Shown: positions 41,786 through 53,828 of the stretch, piece after piece
Numbering within the stretch: the stretch's first letter is position 1
Layout of the letters: every line of letters begins with the position of its first letter
Source of the DNA: Dermatophagoides farinae
Taxonomy: Eukaryota; Arthropoda; Arachnida; Sarcoptiformes; Pyroglyphidae
DNA length: 64,000 bases
Reading direction: 5' to 3'
Assembly (NCBI RefSeq): GCF_024713945.1
Contig: NC_134678.1
Location: 4,526,001 to 4,590,000 of the forward strand
Notes under the pieces: generated by a model
Database searches by the model: none
Told to the model about the DNA's origin: nothing
Seen by the model: only the letters and a program-made list of their open reading frames with translations
Position numbers and translations under genes: made by a program

Positions 41786-42176
41786 TTTTTGAAATGGCTG
41801 AAGAAGAATAAATTTATCAAAAAAAAAAAAAAAAAAAAATAAATAAATAATTCAATTAGCAAGTCTATACATACAGAAATGAATGTAGAAAAGAATCAGG
41901 TATAAAATTTTTTCACATTGACAATCGCTCATGAGTGGCTGAGAAACTAAACAATCGATATTAAATTAATTTAATCGACCATCACTTGTATACTGTGTTC
42001 ACTCACACATACATTCGCTTGCCCTTTACATTGGCGATTTGTGGTTGCAAAGGACAATTGATAGTTTTTGTATTCAACTTATTTTGGTTAGTATTTTAAG
42101 ATTTCATTTCTCTCATTCATTAAATTCTTATTGCGATACAATAATCTTTTCATAGTTACTTATAAAATCGGTAAAA
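41786..42176. promoter_or_regulatory. RPB4 / COX6C divergent promoter interval
   Basis: 391 bp between start codons. It contains an A19 run then (AAAT)n near RPB4, an ATCGAT core at 41953-41958, and a C-rich patch (cttgccctttacattggcg, about 42018-42036) nearer COX6C. The factors are not known. Confidence 0.35.
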
Positions 42177-42478
42177 ATGTCTGCAGCTGCCGGTCGTTTG
42201 GCTAAACCAAAACTCCGCCGTCTCTTGTTGGATAGCCTGAGAATTCATATTCCAATTGCCTTAGGTTTAGCTGTGGCCACACAATTCAGCCTAAAATTTT
42301 TTTTCAAGGATGCTCGACGAGAAAAAATTGCTGAATTTTATCGGTAAGTTGATGAAAAATTTAATTTAAAAGTTATTAAAAAATGTATATATGCAATCTA
42401 ATTTGTTACAGAACATATGATATTGAAAAAGAAGCCGAACGTTTAGAAAGAATTGGATTATATGAAGTTAGAGAATAG
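42177..42478 (+). CDS. Cox6c: Cytochrome c oxidase subunit 6C
   Basis: Small inner-membrane subunit of respiratory complex IV. Exons 42177-42343 and 42412-42478; 77 aa (human 75). The sequence MSAAAGRLAKPKLRRLLLDS, the membrane span (HIPIALGLAVATQFSLKFFF), KDARREKIAEFYR and, across the splice, TYDIEKEAERLERIGLYE match COX6C along its whole length. The junction within the FYR-Y-D motif (CG|A) confirms the exon pairing. It is too short to appear as one open frame, so it was found by splicing. Confidence 0.92.
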
Positions 42479-42668
42479 ACGTAATAATTCAGACGTCGAA
42501 TTGAGATCAAAACATTGGAATTGATTAGTACTATCCATTGATGATTAGCAATGTCATTTAAATTTATAATTATTAAATGAAATAAATAAAATCGAATGAT
42601 TTTCTATAATTGTTGATCATATAATCTTGAAATTGAATTTCCATGAAAAAAGGTGGCGGCTAATAAGG

Positions 42669-42676
42669 TCACGTGA
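42669..42676. promoter_or_regulatory. TCACGTGA palindrome between COX6C and the zinc-finger gene
   Basis: The same E-box 8-mer (with following TC) as upstream of TGS1/TRIT1; here 178 bp before the zinc-finger gene ATG and 191 bp past the COX6C stop. Confidence 0.4.
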
Positions 42677-42853
42677 TCTAAATAAATCTATCAATAAAGA
42701 GAATTGAGTACTGCCCTTTATGTTCGAACCGAATACCAAAGTTCATTAAATGTAACGAGCAAAGTTGAACGAATTTACGAATTTTTTCGATTGATAAAGA
42801 AGTGATATCGATTTTGATTCTTTACAAAAACAAATTCAAAAAGTTTTCCAATC

Positions 42854-44321
42854 ATGAAACCGACTAAAACAAACGCTAATTTATCCATGAAACCGAATAA
42901 AAAACAAGATGATGTAGATATTGGAAAAACTGTTCCATTCAATTCAGATTTAAATTCTTGTGACGATGTTCGATTTCTTCGTAGTATGGAATTATTCGAT
43001 ATTATCAAACTAAAAATCGACCAACTCAATAAGCAAATAATCTTACAACGCCAATGTATAAATTCCATTAAAACATTTGAAAGTTTTCTTAAAGTACAAT
43101 TAGAAGATAAAATGATGAACAATGATAAAAGTCAAAAAAACATTAAAACTAAATTAATACAAATCAAAAAACATTACGAAAAATTCGTTAAGACTTTTCA
43201 TCTTTCTCGTAAACGTTACCGTAGAATTGAAATACGAGAACGACCATCATCCGAAATCTACAATTACCTCTGCAAACTGTTTGATTCTATAAAGGACCGA
43301 ATGAGTTTCCGCCAAAGTTCGGATCCAATAGAATCGTTTTGTATTTTATTAAATCCTGTCCATATTAATCCTGATGCTCATATCGTGCTTTCAAATGGCA
43401 ATGAAATTCAGGTAACCAAGTGAATGTGAACTTATTTTTAAATTTTGATTTCGATTTTGTTACAATTTTAGGATGATGATCATTCAAAAAGATCATTTGT
43501 TTCTCCCAGAGAATTACGTAGCCGTACATGTCGTCGACGTGAGCTTGATGTCAAAAATCTTAAAAATGATAAAGAATTATTCAACAAAACCAAAGATCAA
43601 CATGGTAATCATTTAAATGAATATTTAAAAAGAAATACAACTAATGATAAATTGATATTTAGATAAAAAATCCATAGGTAAAAAAGGAAAAGTAAAAAAA
43701 CAGGTCAATTCCAATTTGAAATCGAATGATAAGAAGAAAACAAATGTTAAAAAATCAAATAAAATATATTACTGTGACTTTTCTGATTGTGATTATCAAA
43801 CTAAATCTAAATTCGCCATGGATATTCATGGGCAAAAGCATTCGGACGAAAGACCATTTGAATGTGAAACTTGTCATAAATCATTTAAAAATATTTATAG
43901 ATTAAAAATTCATCAATTGGTACACCAGAATCAACGTTTTCATTGTCCCTTCGAAGGTTGTAACGCTGTATATTCGTGGTCCGATTCGTTGAAAAAGCAT
44001 ATTCTTGTTCATAATAATCAGGCACCCGTTCATCAATGTGATTGGCCTGGTTGTGATTATCAATCATATCGACTTGATCTATTACGGAAACATCGTACGA
44101 GACATACGGGCGAAAGAACATTTCACTGTAAATGGCCTGATTGTGGTAAAGCATTCAAAACTAGATCTGTTTTATTTGATCATGTTTCCATTCATAGAAA
44201 TGAACGTAAACATGCATGCACTTGGTTCGGTTGTAATTATCGTTGTAATTTACCGGGAAATCTTCGTAAACATATTGCAATACATGAGAAGAAACTGGCT
44301 AAAAATGTCAATAACGAATAG
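42854..44321 (+). CDS. C2H2 zinc-finger protein with six C-terminal fingers
   Basis: Probable DNA-binding nuclear protein. Exons 42854-43411, 43472-43604 and 43663-44321; 449 aa. The N-terminal 230 residues are Lys/Asn-rich with a predicted coiled coil (SMELFDIIKLKIDQLNKQII) and a basic stretch (ELRSRTCRRRELD); no SCAN, BTB or ZAD domain is visible. Six C2H2 fingers fill about residues 265-440: YYCDFSDCDY, FECETCHKSF, FHCPFEGCNAVY, HQCDWPGCDY, FHCKWPDCGKAF and HACTWFGCNY. Several have the C-x4-C spacing of TFIIIA/GLI-type fingers. Linkers such as RHTGERT occur once. Orthologue not identified. Confidence 0.85.
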
Positions 44322-46204
44322 CGAAAATAATAATTGGATAGACCATACATCCGCTAATGGTAATAATGAGTCGACGTCCAGGATCAATGTTTAGAATTTA
44401 TCGTCATTATAATTTTAAATGAAAGAATTATGAATCGCAAAACTTGCTATTTTTTCACATAATTTAATTATCTTATGTCAAAATAAAATAATTGCTTAAT
44501 GATTATTTAAATTAAAAGGAAAAAGGAAGGAACAATTTCCAATCTATTCGATGAAATCAATAAATAAATTTTTTTTTAATACGAAAAACATGTCTATTTC
44601 TTCATCAAAAATGATGATTTGAATCAATCAATCATTCATTATTGATTATTACAATTTTTACCGGAAATCTTTTTTATTTAGTCTTTCCTATTTTATAGTA
44701 TAATATTTGTCAACACATATAACTTGTGAAAGGAAATCAAATGACCAAAACAAAGAAATTCAATGGATAATCAAGATCAGGATAGTAGAGTATTAGTGCT
44801 ATTATATATTATTCAATGAATATTTTTTGGTTGCCAACACTAAATATGATGATTGTCGAAGAAACAATTTATCCAAATAATGAATCATCATCACCACAAT
44901 GTAGTGAATTCATTTCGTTTTTCACTTTTCAATCGTGAACTTCGACAATTTTCGAATAATAATAATCATTGGACGATAACAAACCAACAATCATCTCATC
45001 TTATCTGACAAGTAGGTGTGGTCATACATGTAATCATTTTTTATACATATTCTTTTTTTAAACAATTTCATTTTGTCGTTGTTGAAAGAAAAAAAAAGAT
45101 CATGGGAACCACCAAAAAAAAGAGTGGTGTTAATTTTATAGAATTTTGACTTTCGAACATTTCAATGTTTATTGTTGTTTAGGAAAATAAAATTTCTCAC
45201 CAACAATTTTTGTTGTTGTTGTTGTTGTTGTTGTTGTAGATTTTGGTGATTCGCATTGAAGCGTTACTAATACAAAACACAATAGAAACATTCATATTCC
45301 GATGTAAATGATGATGCTAATAAATAATTGTATCTCTTTGTCACACACACGTATATGAAGGTCCATTGAAATCGGGTCTCAACCCAGAACGAAACAAAAA
45401 TCGATTCACAGCATGGTTGCCACCTACTGTTGCTGTCGATGATAATCGATAGCTCAAAAATCATCAATATTGTTGTTTCCATTAAAAAAATTATCATTCA
45501 TTTTGTGTCATCTTTACTTATGTGTGGATCGGAATCTATAACAATTTCCAACTACTACTATTATTAACATCATCATGTAATTCTGGAAGTTACATTTATC
45601 CAAAAATTTTTTTTGGTTAAAATTTAATCAATTTTTTCCACAAAAATCTATTCACTTGTTTTCGTTAATATAAAGCGGTCAATAAGAATTACCACTCTCT
45701 TAAAATGAACATTTGAACATCTAGGCTCATGAGAATTTGTAACAAATAATAATGGTGAAAAAATTTAGGTGTGGATTGTGACCAGTCAATCACTACTAAA
45801 TTTTATACATTTGTCACAAGTAATAATTATCAACAACCTGTCTATCGTGAAATGATAAGTTTTTGAAACTGGGTCGATGAACGATGGAATTTTCTTCAAA
45901 ATGCTGGTCACACATTCACATTTATCTCATCTTTTTGTAGACTTTTGACTAGACATAATAAAATAATAATCTAATGAGAGCAAATTATCAGTCAGATTTA
46001 TAACGGGTCCCTAGACACCCACCATACGATAATCGTTAATGAGCGATTGCAGATTTTGATAGAAAAAACTATTAAGTTTTATTTTTATTTCATAATTTGT
46101 TTTTTCCAATAAATGATTATCGAATCTTTTTTGGTTTATATTAATATAGATATGGGTGTGTTTTTTGTGCTTATGATGTTTGTTCTTCTCTCATTTTTTT
46201 CTTT
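44322..46204. other. Intergenic region with (GTT)n microsatellite
   Basis: 1.9 kb between the zinc-finger gene and the minus-strand membrane-protein gene. AATAAA signals follow the zinc-finger stop (about 44484, 44560). A (TTG)n tract lies at 45210-45236. ORFs here are repeat- or chance-derived. It probably holds both 3' UTRs. Confidence 0.5.
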
Positions 46205-48778
46205 TTATTCTACACTTTCCATGTCTGAACTCTGATGTAATCGTTTGTAAGGCTTTTTAGGAACAACCCCTACTTCGAAACCGGAGAAACCAAGATGTAA
46301 TTTATGTGATGATCGTCGCATTGGTGATTTCTTTGTCGTTACATTTCTAGTTGTGTGTAAGTATGTAGATCGACTGATTATCGATGACAGTGATGATGTT
46401 GAATCATGAATTTTGGTAGATAGTGCGGAAAGATTTTGCTTTTTTTGTTTTGGTTTTGGAATATTTCTATATGATGATAGTTTAGGTGATGTTCTAGGCG
46501 ATGGTATATGGCGACGTGATCGTTGTGGTGGTAAAAACCATTCAAGAAAACTTCTTCGTGTTGTATCTTTATATCCAGGACGTAATTTACTTACGGGTGA
46601 TCCAAAAAGTTTCGATGTATGTGCTCGATCTGAATAAGCCGAGATTATCGAATCAGATCGCATGTTCGCTGATATACCTCCTCCTTTTGGCATTGACTTT
46701 CTTTTCTTTTTCATTATCATTTTTGCCGAAATGCTTTTTCTGTTCAAGGTTTTTTTCTTTTTACTTGGTGATTGGAACTTTATCAATTTCGAATCGTGTT
46801 GTTGCTTCTGTTCATCATAATCACTGAACATCATTTGATCATTATTATACAAATCAGGTCGATTTGATTTTCCTGAACCTATTCTTTTTATTTGTGATTT
46901 TTTTCCAACCAATATTTTTGCAAAATGTTTGGCCGCTTTACCAAAATCGAATTCTTTTCCCATTTTCATTCGATTTTCCATCATTTTCATTTTAATTTCA
47001 ATATCTTTTTCATCGTATTCTACTGGTTGCTTTTGTTCCTGCTGCTGTTGAACATCTAGAGCTTGTTGTTGTTCCTGATTAACTTCATTTTCCACAATGT
47101 TCTCGGCCTCAGTTACAGGTTTATTTTCAGCCTCACTTCCAACGCCAACATCAGTTTCGATTTGTTGTTGTTGTTGTTGTTCGATCAATTGTTCTGTTTC
47201 ATTTGTTTCCGTTACATTCGATTCTGGTACACTTTCAATTGGTTCAATTTGCACGGGAGATTTATTATTATTCTTTTTTTTATTTCCTTTATTTTTTCCT
47301 TTTCCACCACATAAAATCAATATCATGAGCAATGATATGACTAATATGATCGACGGCATGAATCGAATATAGATCCCCTTTTTTTTACTTTCATATGGCA
47401 TCAGATAATCATGTTTATTATGTGGACAATTGTGAAAATATTCATGCATCGATATTTCAGCCATCGGTAAACGAATCGAATCGTCTAAATGGCTTAAATA
47501 AGGAATAAATACTACCGAATGGCGCCATGGGAGCCAAAGATGTAACATTCGATTATTATCGATGAAACCGAAAGGAAGATGATCATCGAAAATTTTTTCA
47601 TTAAATCTTTTTTCTGTCATTGGTTTATGTCCATTCAATTGTCTAATCATAATCACTGATGCTTGTTCGATTTGTGTCCAATTATACATTGCATAAGGAA
47701 TCATTGGATCTATTTTTTTTATCCTTTTTCCATTATAATATGTATCTGGTTCAACTGTGATATTTTTTTTGGATGTGAATTATTAAACATTATTAAAAAT
47801 TTAATTAGTAAACTAACCATAATTTTTGTTCAGATAAATACTCTGTATACGGGTGATATTTTGACCCGATTGTTTGTCGCGACTTTTAAACAAAAAATAA
47901 CCGAGTGATTTCCATTTATTTCTACCACCATTGAATCCATCATGATCAATCGAATGATATATATAATCATTATCGAAAAATGGAAAATATCCCGGTTTGT
48001 TTGAAATCGAATGAATTTTTCCATTAATCAATAACACTGATTTAGATTCATCATCATTTGAGGATGAATTTGGATGAAAAAAATAATGTTGATATCTTTT
48101 ACCATTATAATGGAATATATTCAACAATTGTAAACGATGAATTCCATCTGATGGCATTTGATCAGCGTCTAGCATGAAATCTGTAACATTGTACCATTTT
48201 GGATTGCAGCTTTTGTGTGGTTGATTATGATCACCATCATTATTAACATTGACGAATGTTAGATTCAATTTAGCTACATGAAAATTCTTTCTAGTAGTAT
48301 ATTCGATATTGTCTAATGGAATTCGATATAGACGATTATTTAATATGACTGTCAAAATATGTCGATGTTTTTTCTGCCAATTACTCTCATCAAATGTTTC
48401 AATCGATACTGATTGTAAACGACTTTTGTTGCTCAAAATTTTTGAACAAAAATTTTCAAGTTTTTTATTTTCCTGATCATCAAGTTTTGCTGAATGATTT
48501 TCATGTGTTACGGATTTGATGGTTGTATACAATGATGATGACAATGATATTGCTGGTGAATCCATAATGTTTGTCATCAAAAAAATCGTTATAATTGCCA
48601 TCTGATTCATTATAAATTTTTGCATCGAATAATTTAACCAGGGCAGTTTCTTTTTTATTCTTTTAAAACGATTTTTACCAGCGATGAACAAACCTGAAAT
48701 ACGATTTTCACAACACAAGGAAAAAACATTTATAACCACGATAAAATATCCAAAATAAATATCCAATTTTCTAAGCAT
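46205..48778 (-). CDS. Type I membrane protein with juxtamembrane NCP motif, second member
   Basis: Exons 48778-47818 and 47754-46205; up to 836 aa. The first ATG gives an N-terminus with two hydrophobic patches. A Met at residue 52 (48625) gives a cleaner signal peptide (FIMNQMAIITIFLMTNIMD), so the start is uncertain. The ectodomain (to about 447) has strand-rich repeats (ILTVILNNRLYRIPLD; NRMLHLWLPWRHSVVFIPYL) and ends HEYFHNCPHN at about 423-432. One membrane span (FMPSIILVISLLMILILCGG) begins 19 residues after the Cys. The long cytosolic tail has KNKGNKKKNNN, Gln/Glu-rich runs and a basic Ser-rich end. Same layout as the gene at 10102-11654. Family unknown. Confidence 0.78.
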
Positions 48779-51700
48779 AGTATTTGTTTGTTCGAATTTT
48801 TTTTTTTAATTTCATCGGCACAAGAATTGAAGAATTTCTGGCAATAGTTTGCGGTCAAGTTAATTTAACTAACTATAAAAAACAATCACAGCAGCAGCAG
48901 CAGCAACAACAACAACAACAACAACAATAACAATCAGTCAATTTGCTACTTGTGGGAATTTTGCATACATGATTCGTAAATTGTGCACACCTGTGCGCTA
49001 CTTATTCTTCTTTTTCTTCTTAGATTTTAAATGATCTCAATTCGAATTGAATTTTGTTGTTGCTTAGTTCGACCGATCATCGTCATCATAATTATTATAT
49101 TGAACAATTTATTTCTCCATACTAAGAATGTACAAGAGATTATCATTACGCGTATTCAGCTCTTATCATTGACCCATTGATCAAAATGAATGGTATATCT
49201 ATATACAGGGGTAGAGAGACACACCTTGACTTCTGCTTTCTACTGATACCTTTGGATGATGATTTGATTTTATGGTCAACAAACAATCACAGAAAAGATT
49301 ACAGCCACAATGCTTCTGGCTTAGTTGATTTTTATCATCATCATCATCAGTGGCCTGCTTTTATTTTACGAACAAAAAGGAAGAATAAAGTTAGTTAATA
49401 TTTGTTGGTAGTTGATTAGTTCTTGTTCGAATTTTATTTTGATTTTTTGCTCCTTTCAACTTGATAATATTCTATGTACTTACTAAAGTTATTAGGAGAA
49501 TTTTGTCTTCCATCATTGTGAATTGACGGTGGCAGGTTAACTTTCTTCGTTTTTTATTTTATTTTATTACCAGAAAAAAATTACTATCATCATCATCAGA
49601 AAAAACAGCATCAATTCGCGTTGAAGAAGCCAAGCCTTAAAAAAAAGTTTTTTTTCCATACAAATTTCTTCCAGTTTCATTTTCTTTTCTGTCTTTCTCG
49701 CTAGTTCTGAATATTCGAAATTCATTCATTCTTATCATCAATTGGCGGTGATGATGTTTTTGGTGTTGTTATTTTTTTTACGTTTTTTTTATTTTCTTCT
49801 TTTTTGAGTGGAATGTTGTACCCTCCGGCATCGTTGGTCGCCAGAACACAAATAGATAGCCATTGCTTTCAATGATAATGATGATAGTCATCGTTTCATC
49901 ATCATCAGTTTATTCAGTTTCTGGTCGGTTTCTATTTAGAGAGAGATAGAGAGAGTGAATGGAAAACTTTGCTTAACTCAGCTTTATAATATCTATCTAT
50001 CTATCTATTATATATGCTTGTCAAACCTTCGATTTTTTTTTAAACTTTGCCAATTATTATCATTTTTTATTATGGAGATGTCTGGAGAGGTCCATTCTAT
50101 AATATTCATCAATGATTTTTGTTTATATCTATCTCTCTGTGTATGTATTTGTGTATATGTACAACCTCTCACCTCTCTCTTTTCTCCTTTTTTTCGTAAA
50201 AGGAAAATAGTTTGAAATGAACAATAACAAAAAACTAAGATATATAGATAGTGAACTTTTGAAATGACCTCCTATCTTCATTCTAACAAAAAAAAACAGG
50301 TAAAAGGTAAAAAAAAATATGAACCACCATCATATGATGATGATGACCTTAACCTTTTAGATTTTACCGACAAATGTAATAGAGCAAAAAAAACAAGCAG
50401 CAATAATTGTTGTAACACACAAACACTGCTAGAAAGAGAGAGAGAGAGAATGAAAACAAAAATGAAAATCAAGTGGAGATGCAATTATTTGCCAATCTAT
50501 CTATCTATCGATTGTTGATACCTGTGGTGGTCAGATCGAATTGTTTGTGTGTGTGTGTGTGTGTGAAAGTCAATGAATGATTTGAATGAAAACAATATGC
50601 AATGAATAAAGTAGCAACAACAAAAAAATAGTTTTCTTTTATATAAAATGTTTTTGTTTGTGTCGAATGAAATGATTAAAACATTTGAATACACACATCG
50701 ATTATAGTCATTGTAATTTTTTTTATCGGAATAAATTTTTTTGTATTAATGTGAAATCTTTATCATTAACACCGTTTATCATTTTTGTCAATGCAGCCAG
50801 TATAGATAAACTGACAATTTTTTTTGTTTGTTTGTTGTGGTTGGATTATTACTATTTTCCATTTAAAATCATTACCAAATTTTGATTTTTTTTTATGAAC
50901 CACATTGACGAGTGATAACGATATAAAATTATTATTATCTTTTCAAAGTGACAAAAAATATGATAAGTCAGGAATTTGTAAAAAAAAATGACGACACAAA
51001 AATTGTTTCATTACATATCACATAAAATTTTCGATTTCATTCTTTGTTCCGTAATGTTCACAGTGTCTAAAGGATAAAATGAATGAGAAAGCGAGAGAGA
51101 GTGAGAGTATAACAAAAAAAAATCAAATCTACCTCAACCTTAGAATGAACAAATGATTTTTATTCTACTTATTTGAAGATTGTCCGGTATCCAGCTGTGT
51201 GTTAGTGAAATGTACGTATTTGTATATAATTGAATTGATGTTCACAATTGGTTTGCTAGCAGTGAACAAGAAAACAAGTCAAAAATCATAATAACAAATA
51301 TCGCGGCTTCTGATGTGGTTGATGAATTGAAAACAGGATAGCCAATTACAACATCAATGTTTATGTTTGTATTGAATAGAAAGATTTTAAAAAAACGTTT
51401 TTTTTTCATCATTTTCTATTCAGAATTAAGAATCGAATTAATCTTGTATCTACAACAGACAAAAGGATTCTAAATCACTTCATGAACGATGATATTCAAT
51501 ACGAATTAAGATATTCAATAACTACTATTGATTGAATAATAATCTGTATTGATCAGATTTTGATTCGATTCAATTTTTTTTTTCATTACTTGTTTGATTG
51601 ATCGATTCATTCAAAATTGTAGAATCAAAATGTAAACGAAATAACAAGATAGAGTAACAAGAACAAATAGACAATCTTGATTGTTATCTTTTTTTACCAA

Positions 51701-53780
51701 AGAAGAATTATGATCGATTTTTTTTCTGAAAACAAAAATTCCTATAATTCAATGTTAATATTGATGATCAGATGATGATGGCTAGAAGCAATGTATGGAA
51801 AAAAAGGGAAAGCGGAGAAACATAACAAGTGTGTGCAGCATTTTTGAATCCATTTGTTCATGAAGAACATCGAAAGCTAGTAAAAAATTTTATTTTTTTC
51901 AAAACCCACCTGACAACGATAATGATGATGAAGATCAGCCGACCTGAAAGTTAATCAATTTGTCAATGAAAATGATCATCAACCAAACCAACCAAATGAA
52001 TGAATTGAACCTAACTTATTATAGGCTCTCGAGATCATTTGTGTATACAGCTTCGAAGTAAAGAGAGAGAGAGAACAAGAAAAAAATAGCAAAAACAATC
52101 AAATTCTTGTTTAATTTCATTTGCCAATTCTTTCAAAATATGGTACTGCCCATTTCAAAAAAAAAAAAAAAAATAGAAAGCGATTTTTTTTTCTTCGTCT
52201 CTGGTCATCATCATCATCATCATCATTATTATTATTATTGCTTCAGATACAAACATGGCTGATAATCGCTTCAAACATACATACACACACAGACAGACAC
52301 AAAATAAGAATATTTGTCCATTTAGATCATTGTCCAAAATCAAAAATTTTCTATGTGAATGTATCACATATGCACAAACCCAATAATTATCAATGACAGG
52401 CCAGAAATGATGATGATGATAAAGAACATGGATGCAACGTTTCCTATGTTTACAACGCGAACATCTCGCCCATCATTTTTATATGAAAATTTTGTTCATT
52501 TGTACTGAATGCAAATTTCACTTCATTTTATTTTATTTTATTTTTTTTTTTTTTGAGGGTTCATCAAAGTTCTTTCGTATTTAAGAAAAGTGAAGAGAAT
52601 CAATTCGGATCACATACCATTTTATTTGACATTTGTTATATGGTCTTTTTTTTGTGAAAAGACCATCATCAAGTGCAGAGACAAAGATGATGATAATGAT
52701 ACTTGACCTTTTTTCTGTTGTGTTTATATGAAAACTTTGACTTGTTCTTGTTTTGGATTCTTCATTACAAGTATATTTTATATTCTTTTTTTGTATCACT
52801 TTATTTCTTATACCTGTCGTTATATAATAAAATGTGTGTGTGTTCATTTTCAATTGAACTGAATGTATTCTTTTACTTTCGATTTTTTTTCTATTACTTC
52901 TATGGAAAAAATAATCGATGACCTCGCTTGAATCAAACGATTGTTGTTTTTGATGATGATCGCAACAACAGTGGTCACCAGTTACCATCATTATAATTAT
53001 AATCATCATCAATGAAATAGTGCTTAGTATACACACTAGCTACGTCATTTGGGGACGTCAACATCTATTAATTGCATAATAATTGTAATTTATTTTCAAG
53101 ATATATTTTTTTTTCTTTCTTTCCCTATATATTTGAAATGATTCTATTCATTCAAATTGATTGTACCTTCCATTTTTGGTCAGGCTATAAAAGAAAAAAA
53201 TTCATTTTCATTCAATGTTCAATGACCATCTATTATCCTTGAAATAGTAATAATGATGATGATCATCATAATCGTTGTTGTTGTCAAAATTCATACAGTG
53301 GAATGATTGTTCTAATCAAATCATCATCATCGAATTGAAAAATTCTTTTTTTTTTCTTGATTGATAAGTTTGATTGCAGATCTTTTTCTTGAAAATAATT
53401 CAACGATTTTTTTTCGCAAATCAAATTCCATAATAATTTTGACTTTAGAGGATAAAATCCTGATCTTTCGATTCTCGTACTATTATTAGAATAATGATAA
53501 TCAGTGAAAAAATTAATGAACGTAATTAAAAAAATGAAATTTTTTTTTGATTCCATTTATTAATTTCTATTGGACCATTGATTGAGAAAAAAAAAATTCA
53601 TCGACAACAGGTGTTTTTGTAACTGATCATATAGCATATCAACAGCATCATCTTTGTGTTTGATGCCTTCAAGGCATCGCGATTGTAATCAGCATTTTAC
53701 TATAGATAGTTAGGGTATATATAGGGGTATCATAATCATAATTATAATCATAAATTATAAAATAACCTTTACCTTGAATA

Positions 53781-53828
53781 CAGTCGTCGAACCTCGATGA
53801 TGATGATGATCATCATCATCAATGACTG
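53781..53828. repeat. 48-bp TA-flanked palindrome (possible collapsed MITE)
   Basis: Begins CAGTCGTCGAACCTCG and ends GACTG, flanked by TA on both sides (53779-53780 and 53829-53830). The centre is a perfect GAT/ATC palindrome. CAG ends with TA duplications recall pogo-type elements, but chance within a GAT-rich genome is possible. Confidence 0.35.
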
